From assembly GCA_032586195.1 (NCBI GenBank), contig JAWHQP010000003.1, positions 124,001 through 188,000 on the forward strand: a stretch of DNA of 64,000 nt, read 5' to 3'. Shown in pieces: positions 35,018 through 43,990 of this stretch; positions within the stretch are counted from its first letter, which is position 1, and the number at the start of each line of letters is the position of its first letter. Both the position numbers and the translations under genes were made by a program. This stretch comes from JAWHQP01 sp032586195 (GTDB lineage Bacteria; Pseudomonadota; Gammaproteobacteria; Enterobacterales; Pasteurellaceae). Below the pieces are notes generated by a model. That model was given only the letters and a program-made list of their open reading frames with translations. It searched no databases and had not been told where the DNA came from.

Positions 35018-36769
35018 TTATCTTCTGGTTGGATTTGTATTAACGGAAACATAAGGTTTTATAGTTTTTAAGTCCGGCTGATTTTTAATAAAGTTATCAG
35101 GATAGTAACCGAAACTATAAAATCCGTTTTGTTCGAGTAATTTAATCCAGCTGATTAATTCTGATTCCGGAATTGACTTATCTGTATTCCAATTAAAAAG
35201 TTGGAAGTCAAATATGACTTTCTTCGCAGGAATTTTAGCTTGTTTAATTGTTTCTATTACAGACTTCAACCGGCTAATTGCTTCATCGGAGGATAATGCA
35301 TGATTTCCCGCATATGGATCAATCAGAAGTACCGTGTAATTATTATGCTTAATTGATTCATTAATCCGTTGCAGAAAATCTGCGGTTTGTTGTCCGTCCA
35401 AATTAAGGTAAATAGCCTGTGCGATTTTTAATCCGTAATATCCGGTTTGGAAATAAGGTTTAATTTCTTCTAATGCGAGCTTATGATAATTATAGTTTGA
35501 TTCGGTATGCCGTGACATCACCGGGCTGAATATCACTCCGTCAAACTTCGCGTAGAATGATAAATCATTGTAAAGTTTCTTTGTGTGATTTATATCGGTG
35601 TCATTTGTCACTGCCGGCAGCCAGGCATAAACCGATACATCCACCCGCGAACGCAGCTGCCATGACAATTGGCCGAATAAATCCGCCACAAGTTTTCCTT
35701 GCGAGGTAGGGAAGTAATAGCCTTCTGCTTGTCCGTCATGATTAGTATCGGAATAAGCCTGCAGATAAACGGTATTGACACCCAAATCGTAAATTCGCTG
35801 AATAAGTTTATCAATGTTGTTTTTCTGCTGTATAGGATCCTTCGCGTAGATATTATCTAAACGGACATTAATAACACGCTGTATAATATGTTCATCATGA
35901 ATACTGTGGTGCAGATACTCGGATATAGTGGATACTTCCGTTTCCTGGTCGAGCAACAGGCGTCCGACATGTTTATCACCCACTTTATTTATCTTTTCAC
36001 CGTTTAGTGAAAAGTGATGAGTCATACCGTTGTTCGCCGCCGTTTCGACATCAACCTGATTAAATTGACCGTAAGGCCACACCATAACGCGAGGTTTTTC
36101 ACCGGTGTGTTTTTTTATTTCGGCAACGGATGTAGCAAAATCCCGCTGAATGCGCTGAGCATATTGCGTTTTGCTTTCATATTTACCGTTTTGGTAACGC
36201 GGAGCAAGTACCGCCGGAATCTGGCTGCCGCCGGGATTAGCAATTACGCCGTAATGCGATGCCGCGGTATGTGAAGCGATTTCCACTAAGCCGCTGTCGC
36301 GCATTTCGCGAACTTTTGCCCAGGTCGTGAATGCCGTGCGGGCCAGCTTGGCATTTGTACCGTAAGGCACGGTTTTTGTCGTCGCGCCTACCCAGCTTGT
36401 GACGGGGGCAAAAACGGCAGGATAATTATAAGCTTTCAGCAATGGATAAATGGTATCGTACATGCTCTCATAGCCGTCATCAAAGGTAAGCAGTACCGCT
36501 TTGTCCGGCAATTCCGCTTTGCCTTGTTCCGCATCCACTACTTGCTGCCAGCTGATTATGTTGTAGCCGTTCTCTTTCAGCCAGTTAAAATGATGAATTA
36601 ATGTCTGGGCGGAAATGCTCTGCGGCACATAGAATTTCTTATCGGCGGGAGCACTTTCATCTATAACGGAATGATAAGCCAATACGCCGTACTGATCTGC
36701 CGCGTGAGCCCCAAACAAAACAAGTGAGGCTGAAAGTGCGGTGATAAATTTGAGAGTTTTTAAATTCAC
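35018..36769 (-). CDS. pgaB: PgaB, PNAG N-deacetylase
   Basis: Periplasmic two-domain protein that partly deacetylates the polysaccharide before export. The N-terminal polysaccharide deacetylase domain shows LAYHSVID, LTFDDGYESM (catalytic and metal aspartates), SHTAASHYG and WPYGQFN. The C-terminal domain resembles the glycoside-hydrolase-like hexosamine-binding half of PgaB. The start is GTG with GAGGG upstream. The signal peptide (1-23, ending GAHA) lacks a lipobox cysteine, unlike lipoprotein PgaB of E. coli. Its N-terminal KTLKFITALSASL is encoded by an extended USS (core 36734-36742). It is 583 residues long. Confidence 0.92.
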   Translation of the reverse strand: MNLKTLKFITALSASLVLFGAHAADQYGVLAYHSVIDESAPADKKFYVPQSISAQTLIHHFNWLKENGYNIISWQQVVDAEQGKAELPDKAVLLTFDDGYESMYDTIYPLLKAYNYPAVFAPVTSWVGATTKTVPYGTNAKLARTAFTTWAKVREMRDSGLVEIASHTAASHYGVIANPGGSQIPAVLAPRYQNGKYESKTQYAQRIQRDFATSVAEIKKHTGEKPRVMVWPYGQFNQVDVETAANNGMTHHFSLNGEKINKVGDKHVGRLLLDQETEVSTISEYLHHSIHDEHIIQRVINVRLDNIYAKDPIQQKNNIDKLIQRIYDLGVNTVYLQAYSDTNHDGQAEGYYFPTSQGKLVADLFGQLSWQLRSRVDVSVYAWLPAVTNDTDINHTKKLYNDLSFYAKFDGVIFSPVMSRHTESNYNYHKLALEEIKPYFQTGYYGLKIAQAIYLNLDGQQTADFLQRINESIKHNNYTVLLIDPYAGNHALSSDEAISRLKSVIETIKQAKIPAKKVIFDFQLFNWNTDKSIPESELISWIKLLEQNGFYSFGYYPDNFIKNQPDLKTIKPYVSVNTNPTRR

Positions 36770-36785
36770 TGTAAATTCCCTCGCG

Positions 36786-39337
36786 TTAAAATGTAACGGA
36801 TAAATTCAGGTTGCCGAAATTATTGTATTCCGCATAACCGTCGTACATATTGCGTTTTCGACCGATTTCATAGGATGCGTTAATTTTCTTGCTGATACGC
36901 CACTCCTGCCCGTAACTGATTGACCAGGTTTTTTCACTGGCATCAAACTGAATGGTCTCCTTATTATTTACATCCTTTTTTTGATAGTCGATTGCCAGTA
37001 ATGACCGAAGGTACCACGCACGTGATGGGTGAATGCCAGTCCGTGGTCAAGCGGTTGCGTATAGCTGATATCCGCCCCGAATTCCATGCTGCGGCTGTTC
37101 AGCGGATTGTAGTACCACGCGTCTTTTATATCCCGGTTACGGACATAGTCAAAACGCAATGTATTGGCGATGTCCCAGCGATCGTGGGTATAGCTGTTTA
37201 GGTTCCCAACGATGGAGGCGGTTTTACGCAAATTGCTGTCATCAAATTTCATCCAGTTTGCATCGACGTCAATACTGAAAAGATCCTGGTAAGTGTAGGT
37301 CGCTCCCAAACCGATATCTTTGGTATAGACATTTTGATATACCGCCTTAACGGGAGTATCAGCCCCGTTACGCGCCGTATTCAGATTAAAACGCCAGTTT
37401 TGATTGAGTACATAATTAAGGTTCAGCGTAATATAAGGTTTATTTTTTAACTTCTGGTAATTGCTAGAATTGTTTGAATCCTGTTCATTGTCGTCGGATT
37501 GTATGTTCAAACGTTTCTGGCTGAGTTTAAGGTTTTTCCCCGCTTCAACGGTTGCGGTTAACGGATAGAAATTTAATTCGGTACCGATACCGAGACGTTG
37601 TAATCTGAAATTACGTTCAAATTTTGCATCAGGTGAATTATTTGATGAATAATGCAGATAAATATCATGTCCGTCTTCCGTTTTAGGAGAATAGAGATAA
37701 TATTCCTGATTGACCTCATTACCAAAGGCTGGTTTTTGATCACTATTTAATGAAGTGCGGTGTGATACGCCATAAGACGCAATAAAACGAGCCGCCCGAA
37801 CTTGTTCATAATCGTTTAGCAGGCCTTTATTCGATTCTTTTTGCTCGGCGTTAAATCGATTAATAATTTGACTTGCCGAGTGAATATCTCTTTTATCTAA
37901 TGCGATTCTGGCCATTGCCGACTGATAACTCTGCATATTGGACTGTAACATATATTCTTTTGCCGTTGCGGCTAAAGCCGTGGCATCGTCAAAATTATTG
38001 CGGGAACGCTCAACATCACTCATTGCCAGCAAAACCCAAGGATCACCCGGCGTCACATTAGTTAAACGATCATTTAACAAGTCTAATGCCGCACCTTTTT
38101 CCCCACGCCATGATAAGATATTCGCCTTGCTATACAGCTTCTGATCTAAATCGGGATTAACCCGTCTTGCCGTTTGGGTGTAGTCCAGAATGAACGGCGT
38201 ATCGCTGATTTGGTCGATATATTGTTCGGCATCTTCATAATAACCCGCGTCGGAAGCAGCGTTAGCCAATTTATATAATAATGAAGAGCTGATTGACTTA
38301 TTGGCGGAATTTGCTTTTTGTTGGTCCGCCAGTTCACGATAAACCGTCAATGCGGTGTAAGGCGAACCGGAGGCCAGCATTGCATCGGCATAAGCTTCTT
38401 TTACATAATTCGGTACAGAACTTGCTCGGCTTAATTCCGCGTAATCACGCCGTACATCCGCGTAATAATTTAAACGGCTTGCCAGCACAAGATGATCCTG
38501 TAACGCCTGTTGATGCAATAGGGAATTCGGCTCAGACTGATTGATAATTTCACTGAGCTTGTGATAATTCTGTTGCAGTTGCTGCCGGGTTACCGTTTTT
38601 CCCTTTGTATTACCGATTACCGTATTGTGTTCGTACCATTGGCGATCCTGTTGAGTAAAGAGACCGGGATAATTGTTAATAATGCTTTCTTGCAATGGTA
38701 AAACGGAATAACGGGCCGCTAAGCGGTAAAGTTGTAGAACCAGTTTATCGTTATGAGGATCCTGAGCCAGCATTTTTTGATAACGCCCCAATTTAGCCAT
38801 ATCCGCTTCGGTCAGATCTTCCAAATAATTCATTGCCTCTTGATAACCGCTGTCAGCTCCGAATTTTGCCTTGTAGGTTTTCAGATGGGCCCGGGCTTGA
38901 GCGTATTGCCGTAGTTCAATTTCCACCAAAGCGCTTCCTAGCCAACCGGCCGTATTATTCGGCATCTTAGTGCGAAGTGCGGTGTAAATTTCAAGAGATT
39001 TTGCCGGTTGTTTTTGATTTCGATAAGCGCGCCCAAGATTTTCCAGTTCATTGGCCGAAAAGCTTCTTATATCGCAAGTCGGACAGACTTCGGTCGCTTC
39101 CTGAAAGCGGGATTTTTTCATCAATAATGCGATAAGATCATCGCGCACTTTAGGATCTTTGGTTTGTTGATAAAGTTTATTGAGCTGAGGGATCGCTTGT
39201 TCAAGCTGAACATCCCCTTCACGAGAAAATAAAATGATTTTTTCTCTTTGTGCATCAATCGGAGAAGCTGCATGAGCAGAAGTACCTAAACTGATGGATA
39301 ACACAGTCAGGGCTATATAACTTAATTGTATTTTCAT
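36786..39337 (-). pseudogene. pgaA: PgaA, PNAG outer-membrane porin, frameshifted near the 3' end
   Basis: Encodes an N-terminal signal peptide, a long periplasmic TPR region (about 30-500) and a C-terminal outer-membrane barrel for export of PNAG. The open frame stops at 36968 after ATC AAA AAA AGG ATG TAA. One extra A in the A7 tract (36976-36982 as T on the + strand) would read AAA AAA AAG GAT and continue for about 65 more codons through ISYGQEWRISKKINASYEIG to NLNLSVTF and a TAA at 36786. That tail has barrel-strand character and ends in F. The restored protein would be about 850 residues, ending 16 bases before pgaB. Could be a sequencing error, phase variation or a real lesion. Confidence 0.88.
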
Positions 39338-39414
39338 AAAACGAAAACCTAATTATTTAGCTAAAACTATAAATCTTCAGGTAAGAGAGTTAATAGACCT
39401 CTTACCACTTGCAT

Positions 39415-39442
39415 AAAAAAAGCCCTTATCTTCAAAGGGCTT
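39415..39442 (-). terminator. Terminator of the tRNA-Leu transcript
   Basis: 8-bp stem AAGCCCTT with AAGGGCTT, loop of 7. On the minus strand it is followed by seven T. It lies 30 bases beyond the 3' end of tRNA-Leu and before pgaA. Confidence 0.85.
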
Positions 39443-39471
39443 AGGTTATAAAAAATTAATAAATATAAAAT

Positions 39472-39557
39472 TGGTGCTCTGGGCGAGACTTGAACTCGCA
39501 CGACCTGCGGTCACCACCCCCTCAAGATGGCGTGTCTACCAATTCCACCACCAGAGC
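39472..39557 (-). tRNA. leuU: tRNA-Leu (anticodon GAG)
   Basis: Minus-strand sequence begins GCTCTGGTGGTGGAATTGG and ends CCAGAGCACCA. The acceptor stem GCTCTGG pairs perfectly with CCAGAGC, and CCA is encoded. The anticodon loop CTTGAGG gives GAG. A long variable arm (class II) and a T-loop GTTCAAGTC are visible. Length is 86. In E. coli the same tRNA also follows secG. Confidence 0.95.
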
Positions 39558-39591
39558 ATTAAAAATTCAAATATCGGGTTAATTGCGGTTA

Positions 39592-39939
39592 TTATTGGGG
39601 AATATCAGCGTTTTTATTTTCTACCGCAGGTGCAGCCTGCTGCTGTTGTTGCTGAACCTGCTCAGCAGCCTGAGATAAATCGTCAAATTTACCTTGCTGA
39701 ACGTTATTACGGTGAGAGTTGATATTTCCGAGTGCTAAACTGATAATGAAGAAAATGGTTGCCAAAACAGCCGTAGTCCGCGATAAAAAGTTCGCGGAAC
39801 CCGCCGAACCGAATACCGTACCTGACGCACCGCCGCCGAATGACGCGCCGGCATCCGCGCCTTTACCTTGCTGAAGCAAGATAAACCCGATGATTGCGAT
39901 CGAAACAAGTAAATAAATAACTAATAAGGCTTGATACAT
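39592..39939 (-). CDS. secG: SecG, preprotein translocase subunit
   Basis: Small subunit of the SecYEG channel that stimulates protein export. The 115-residue protein has two hydrophobic segments (about 2-24 and 52-72) joined by the conserved GKGADAGASFGGGASGTVFG region. The C-terminus is glutamine-rich (QQQQQ near 98). tRNA-Leu follows 34 bases downstream, the same order as in E. coli. Confidence 0.95.
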   Translation of the reverse strand: MYQALLVIYLLVSIAIIGFILLQQGKGADAGASFGGGASGTVFGSAGSANFLSRTTAVLATIFFIISLALGNINSHRNNVQQGKFDDLSQAAEQVQQQQQQAAPAVENKNADIPQ

Positions 39940-40048
39940 TTTTCTTCTCTAGTTGCTAAACGCAATAAAATAAAACGGTGCTGATACTATAGGAAAATTG
40001 CTCCAGGTGCAAGCGATTTTCGGTTGAACATGGCTAATTGTTGTAAAT

Positions 40049-42040
40049 TTAGTCGTCGCCGGAAACTGTTATTGCCGCTTTTTTTGTTCGTGCCGTTCGT
40101 TTTTTTGTGTTGCTTGTATGAGCCTGACGAGAGCCGTCCGCGGTGTTTTGCCGTAACTGACCCAGCTGTCTTAAGGCGGGAAAATTGACAAATCGCACCA
40201 ACTCGGGCAGTGATTCGGTCAAACGGTGCATAAATTGGCTGTAACTAATCTGTTTACGACTAATACCGTCAAGCTGCGACTCCCACTGTGCCGTCATATC
40301 GGGTTGGGTGGCAATGTCGGGTAAGGCCTGAATCAGGATTCTGCCCGCTTCACTGCTGTGGATGTTGCGCCCTTTTTTATATAGAAAACCGCGTTTGAAC
40401 AATAATTCAATGATGCCCGCCCGGGTTGCTTCCGTGCCTAGTCCGTCGGTTTCCCGCAGAATTTTTTTTAATTCCTTATCTTGCACAAAACGGGCAATGC
40501 CTGTCATGGCGGACAATAGTGTCGCGTCGGTAAAGGGTTTCGGCGGCTGTGTTTTTTTACTGAGGATTTCACCCTTTTCACAGAATAATTGCTGACCTTT
40601 TTTTACCACCGGCAGCGGCGGCTGTGACTGTTCGTCGTCATCTTCTTTGCCCAGCAATTCTTTCCAGCCCGCGGTTTGCAGGTTACGGGCCTGTGCCACG
40701 AAGTTACCGCCGGCAATCTCTAGCCCGATTTTACTTTTGCGGTATTCCGCGTCGGGGCAGAACTGCATTAAATATTGGCGTGCGATAAGACGGTAAATAT
40801 TACGTTCCTGCAAGGTTAAGCTTACGGGGCGATTTTTTGCCGTAGGGATAATGGCGTGATGAGCCTCCACTTTTTTGTCGTTCCAGCAGCGGTTTCTTTG
40901 TTCGGGATTGACAATGGCGGGCAAAGGCTGATATTCCGCGGCGTGAACGGAAACGGCGTTCAGTACCGCTAAACGATCGGCAAAATGTTCTTCAGGCAGA
41001 TAGCGGCAGTCGGAACGGGGATAGGTAATTAATTTGTGGGTTTCATACAGCCGTTGGCAGCAATCCAGTACTTCTTGTGCCGACATGCTGAAACGTTTTG
41101 CCGCATCGATTTGTAATGCGGAGAGAGAATAGGGCAGCGGCGCGGTTTCTTTTTCCCGTTTGTCCACATATTCCGTCACGGTGGCTGGCTGTCCGCTGAT
41201 ACGTTTTACCACGTTTCCCGCCAAAGCACGGGAAAGCACGCGACCATCCTCATCCTGATAGTCTTCACAGGCTTTGCTCGGCTGCCACAGGGCGGTGAAC
41301 GCTGTAACGGGAGGCAAAAGTGCGGTGTCGTTTTCGCGAGTTTTTTCGTTCTCCCGCACATGAGCCAGCACCTCGAAGAAATCCTTAGGCAGAAAGTGTT
41401 CAATCTCCGCGTCACGCCGTACGATCAGCCCCAGCACCGGCGTTTGCACTCGTCCCACGGACAGCACGCCGTTATAACCCGCCTGGCGGCCGCGAATGGT
41501 GTAGGCTCGTGTCATATTAATGCCGTACAGCCAGTCCGCCCTTGCGCGCGCTAACGCCGAGGTAGCTAAGGGGATGAAATGATTATTCGGCTGTAATTTG
41601 CCGACCGCTTTTTCCACCGCGTTCGGATTGAGGTCGCTCACCAGACAGCGTTGGATTCGGTTGCGTTTATCTGTGGTCAGATTAGCGTAATTCAACACCT
41701 CGTCCACCAGCAGTTGCCCTTCGCGATCGGGGTCGCCCGCGTTAACCAGTTCATCGGCCTGATGAATGAGTTGTTCGACGATTTTCAGCTGTTTCGCCAC
41801 TTCTTTGCGGGGAATCATTTGCCATTTGTCGGGTACGATCGGCAAATGTTCCAATCTCCATTGCTTGAAGGCGGGATTGTAGGCGTCGGGCTCCGCCTGT
41901 TCCAGCAAATGCCCCACGCACCAGGTTACATAGTCGTTGTCGCCGCATTGGATAAAACCGTCGCCGCGCCGGTGCGGCTTGGGCAGCACGTCGGCAATGG
42001 CCCGGGCGAGGCTAGGTTTTTCGGCAACAAATAATCGCAT
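40049..42040 (-). CDS. topB: TopB, DNA topoisomerase III
   Basis: Type IA topoisomerase that decatenates replication and recombination intermediates. Toprim motifs FVAEKPSLARAIA at the N-terminus and DPDREGQLLVDEVL near 103; the active-site tyrosine lies in LITYPRSDCRYLP near 335. The basic C-terminus (KKRTARTKKA) fits DNA binding. It is 663 residues, close to E. coli TopB. A linker near residue 239-250 (EKTRENDTALLPP) is encoded by an extended USS on the opposite strand (core 41318-41326). Confidence 0.95.
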   Translation of the reverse strand: MRLFVAEKPSLARAIADVLPKPHRRGDGFIQCGDNDYVTWCVGHLLEQAEPDAYNPAFKQWRLEHLPIVPDKWQMIPRKEVAKQLKIVEQLIHQADELVNAGDPDREGQLLVDEVLNYANLTTDKRNRIQRCLVSDLNPNAVEKAVGKLQPNNHFIPLATSALARARADWLYGINMTRAYTIRGRQAGYNGVLSVGRVQTPVLGLIVRRDAEIEHFLPKDFFEVLAHVRENEKTRENDTALLPPVTAFTALWQPSKACEDYQDEDGRVLSRALAGNVVKRISGQPATVTEYVDKREKETAPLPYSLSALQIDAAKRFSMSAQEVLDCCQRLYETHKLITYPRSDCRYLPEEHFADRLAVLNAVSVHAAEYQPLPAIVNPEQRNRCWNDKKVEAHHAIIPTAKNRPVSLTLQERNIYRLIARQYLMQFCPDAEYRKSKIGLEIAGGNFVAQARNLQTAGWKELLGKEDDDEQSQPPLPVVKKGQQLFCEKGEILSKKTQPPKPFTDATLLSAMTGIARFVQDKELKKILRETDGLGTEATRAGIIELLFKRGFLYKKGRNIHSSEAGRILIQALPDIATQPDMTAQWESQLDGISRKQISYSQFMHRLTESLPELVRFVNFPALRQLGQLRQNTADGSRQAHTSNTKKRTARTKKAAITVSGDD

Positions 42041-42063
42041 TAGCAGGTATCCTGTAAAATTAA

Positions 42064-42072
42064 AAGTGCGGT
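42064..42072 (+). repeat. DNA uptake signal sequence (USS core)
   Basis: AAGTGCGGT in the 81-base gap between ydfG and topB. The AT-rich extension is poor here. Confidence 0.82.
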
Positions 42073-42121
42073 AGATTGTACCTCACTTTTACTTCGGGTC
42101 AACGGCCGCGGGCCCGAATGA

Positions 42122-42868
42122 TTACGAACGGGCCACATTAGTACCGGCAAAGGTTTGACAGACAGGCATAATCTCAATGCGATTGATATTCACATGCGGC
42201 GGTTGTTGGTAAATCCATAACACCGCATTGGCGATATCTTCGGGCTGTATGGCCTGCGCGCCTTTATACACGTTCGCCGCTTTTTCGTCATCACCTTTAA
42301 AGCGCACATTGGAAAATTCGGTGCCACCGCATAAGCCCGGTTCAACATTGCTGACCCGGATAGCGGTACCGGCAAGATCCGCCCGCAGGTTCAGACTGAA
42401 CTGTTTAACGAAAGCTTTGGTCGCTCCGTACACATTGCCACCCGGGTAAGGATAGGTACCGGCGATAGAGCCGAGGTTGATAATACATCCTTGGTTGCGG
42501 GCTACCATATCCGGCAGAATTTTACGGGTGAGGTAACTTAATCCGATAATATTGGTATTGATCATGGTGAGCCAATCCGCAAAGTTTACTTTATAGGCGG
42601 GCTCCAAGCCCAACGCCAACCCCGCATTGTTCACCAGCAAATCGATTTCCGTCCATTCCGGCGGCAGCGAAGCAAGTGCGGTGTCGATTTGCCGAGTTTC
42701 GGACACATCCATTTGCAGCGGATAGAATTTATCGCCCAGCCGGGTTTTGAGTTCCTGCAATTTATCCAAACGGCGGGCCGCGCCAATCACCGTATAGCCC
42801 GCGTTGACAAAAGCGGTGCAAATAGCTTTGCCGAATCCGGCGGAGGCTCCGGTTACTAATATTGTCAT
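42122..42868 (-). CDS. ydfG: YdfG-like short-chain dehydrogenase (3-hydroxy acid dehydrogenase)
   Basis: NADP-dependent SDR enzyme; E. coli YdfG oxidises L-allo-threonine and 3-hydroxypropionate-type acids and reduces malonic semialdehyde. The 248-residue protein shows TGASAGFGKA (cofactor loop, 6-15), NNAGLALG (near 85) and the catalytic YGATK (near 146), with GSIAG upstream. RBS AAGGAG precedes the ATG. A USS core at 42674 encodes IDTALAS. It is the gene after mtgA (10-base gap). Confidence 0.88.
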   Translation of the reverse strand: MTILVTGASAGFGKAICTAFVNAGYTVIGAARRLDKLQELKTRLGDKFYPLQMDVSETRQIDTALASLPPEWTEIDLLVNNAGLALGLEPAYKVNFADWLTMINTNIIGLSYLTRKILPDMVARNQGCIINLGSIAGTYPYPGGNVYGATKAFVKQFSLNLRADLAGTAIRVSNVEPGLCGGTEFSNVRFKGDDEKAANVYKGAQAIQPEDIANAVLWIYQQPPHVNINRIEIMPVCQTFAGTNVARS

Positions 42869-42878
42869 AACAATCTCC

Positions 42879-43622
42879 TTAATCTAATGAAGTCAGATAA
42901 TTTTTACCTAACAGTTGCATTTGTCGCAGCACCCATGCTTGTTTTTTACGTACATAATAGCCGGGTCTGTTCACTTTATAAATTATCGGATTCGGCAGCA
43001 CGGCGGCGAGCAATGCCGCCTCGGATTGAGAGAGCTTTTTCGCCGGTTTTTTAAAATAAAACCGGCTTGCCGCTTCAACACCGAAAATGCCATCGCCGAA
43101 TTCCGCGATATTCAGATATACCTCAAGGATTCGGCGTTTTGACCACAAGCCTTCCAACAGTAGCGTAGTCGGCACTTCCAGCCCCTTGCGCAGCCAGCTT
43201 TGTTCATGCCATAAATAGAGATTTTTTGCCGTCTGCTGGGAAATGGTTGAACCGCCTCGAATACGTTTGGAACGTTCATTATGAACAAAGGCGCTTTTTA
43301 TCGCGTTAATGTCGAAGCCATAATGATAAGGGAATTTCTGATCCTCCGCCGCAATCACCGCCAACTGCATGTAGGGTGAAATATCTTCAAGGCTAACCCA
43401 ATTATAGCGACTATCATAATGAAAGTCTCCTTCCAGCCAATGCGATAGTTTTTGCTGCGCCATATAGGCGGAAAAGGGAATCGGCACAAAGCGGAAAAAT
43501 ACGGTCACACCGACGGCAGCCAGTGTAAAAGTCAGAAAAATAACACCGCACTTTTTGCCGAGCAATTTCGCTAAGCGGCAGAAAATGCCGAAAGGAAATT
43601 TATGCTTGTTTTTTTTCATCAA
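42879..43622 (-). CDS. mtgA: MtgA, monofunctional peptidoglycan glycosyltransferase
   Basis: Membrane-anchored GT51 enzyme that polymerises glycan strands from lipid II. One membrane segment lies near 28-47. The catalytic motif EDQKFPYHYGFD (near 93) and the GGSTISQQTAKNLYLW signature are clear. It is 247 residues, a normal length. Its start overlaps the end of trpR by 23 bases. The membrane segment begins GKKCGVIFLTF, encoded by a USS (core 43545-43553). Confidence 0.94.
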   Translation of the reverse strand: MMKKNKHKFPFGIFCRLAKLLGKKCGVIFLTFTLAAVGVTVFFRFVPIPFSAYMAQQKLSHWLEGDFHYDSRYNWVSLEDISPYMQLAVIAAEDQKFPYHYGFDINAIKSAFVHNERSKRIRGGSTISQQTAKNLYLWHEQSWLRKGLEVPTTLLLEGLWSKRRILEVYLNIAEFGDGIFGVEAASRFYFKKPAKKLSQSEAALLAAVLPNPIIYKVNRPGYYVRKKQAWVLRQMQLLGKNYLTSLD

Positions 43623-43905
43623 TTTGCTGTTTTACCCATTGCATAAATTCCGGAGGCATCAGTTTGATCATATTGGAACCACGGGTAATGGTGGCGGCGC
43701 TGGTATTCAGATTTTGCTGAATTTCCCGCTGCGGCGTGTTTTTGTCCAGCAGCTGTCCGACGATTTGTAGGCGTAACCCCACGGCGTCACGCTCGTCGGC
43801 GGTTAATAATAAGGTCAGCAGTTCCTGTTCCTTCCCTTGTTCAAAGGCAGTACGCAGTGTTTCGATAAATGTCGTCCATTGTTGCATATTGCGGCTGATA
43901 TACAT
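43600..43905 (-). CDS. trpR: TrpR, tryptophan repressor
   Basis: Homodimeric helix-turn-helix repressor of tryptophan genes, with L-Trp as co-repressor. The 101-residue protein has the family core LLTADERDAVGLRLQIVGQLL and the reading head QREIQQNLNTSAATITRGSN. RBS GAGGA precedes the ATG. It lies downstream of slt, as in E. coli, and a trp operator-like palindrome is 67-85 bases upstream, suggesting autoregulation. Confidence 0.96.
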   Translation of the reverse strand: MYISRNMQQWTTFIETLRTAFEQGKEQELLTLLLTADERDAVGLRLQIVGQLLDKNTPQREIQQNLNTSAATITRGSNMIKLMPPEFMQWVKQQIDEKKQA

Positions 43906-43972
43906 AGTTTGTCCTCATTGGTTGGGACGTATTTTCACCTTGCTACAAGGCAGGTTAAGAATGTGTCCCCTT

Positions 43973-43990
43973 ATACTATTAAACTAGTAT
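43973..43990. promoter_or_regulatory. trp operator-like palindrome upstream of trpR
   Basis: ATACTATTAAACTAGTAT matches the idealised trp operator GTACTAGTTAACTAGTAC at 14 of 18 positions by hand. It overlaps the stop codon of slt, as part of the trpR promoter zone. Confidence 0.75.
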
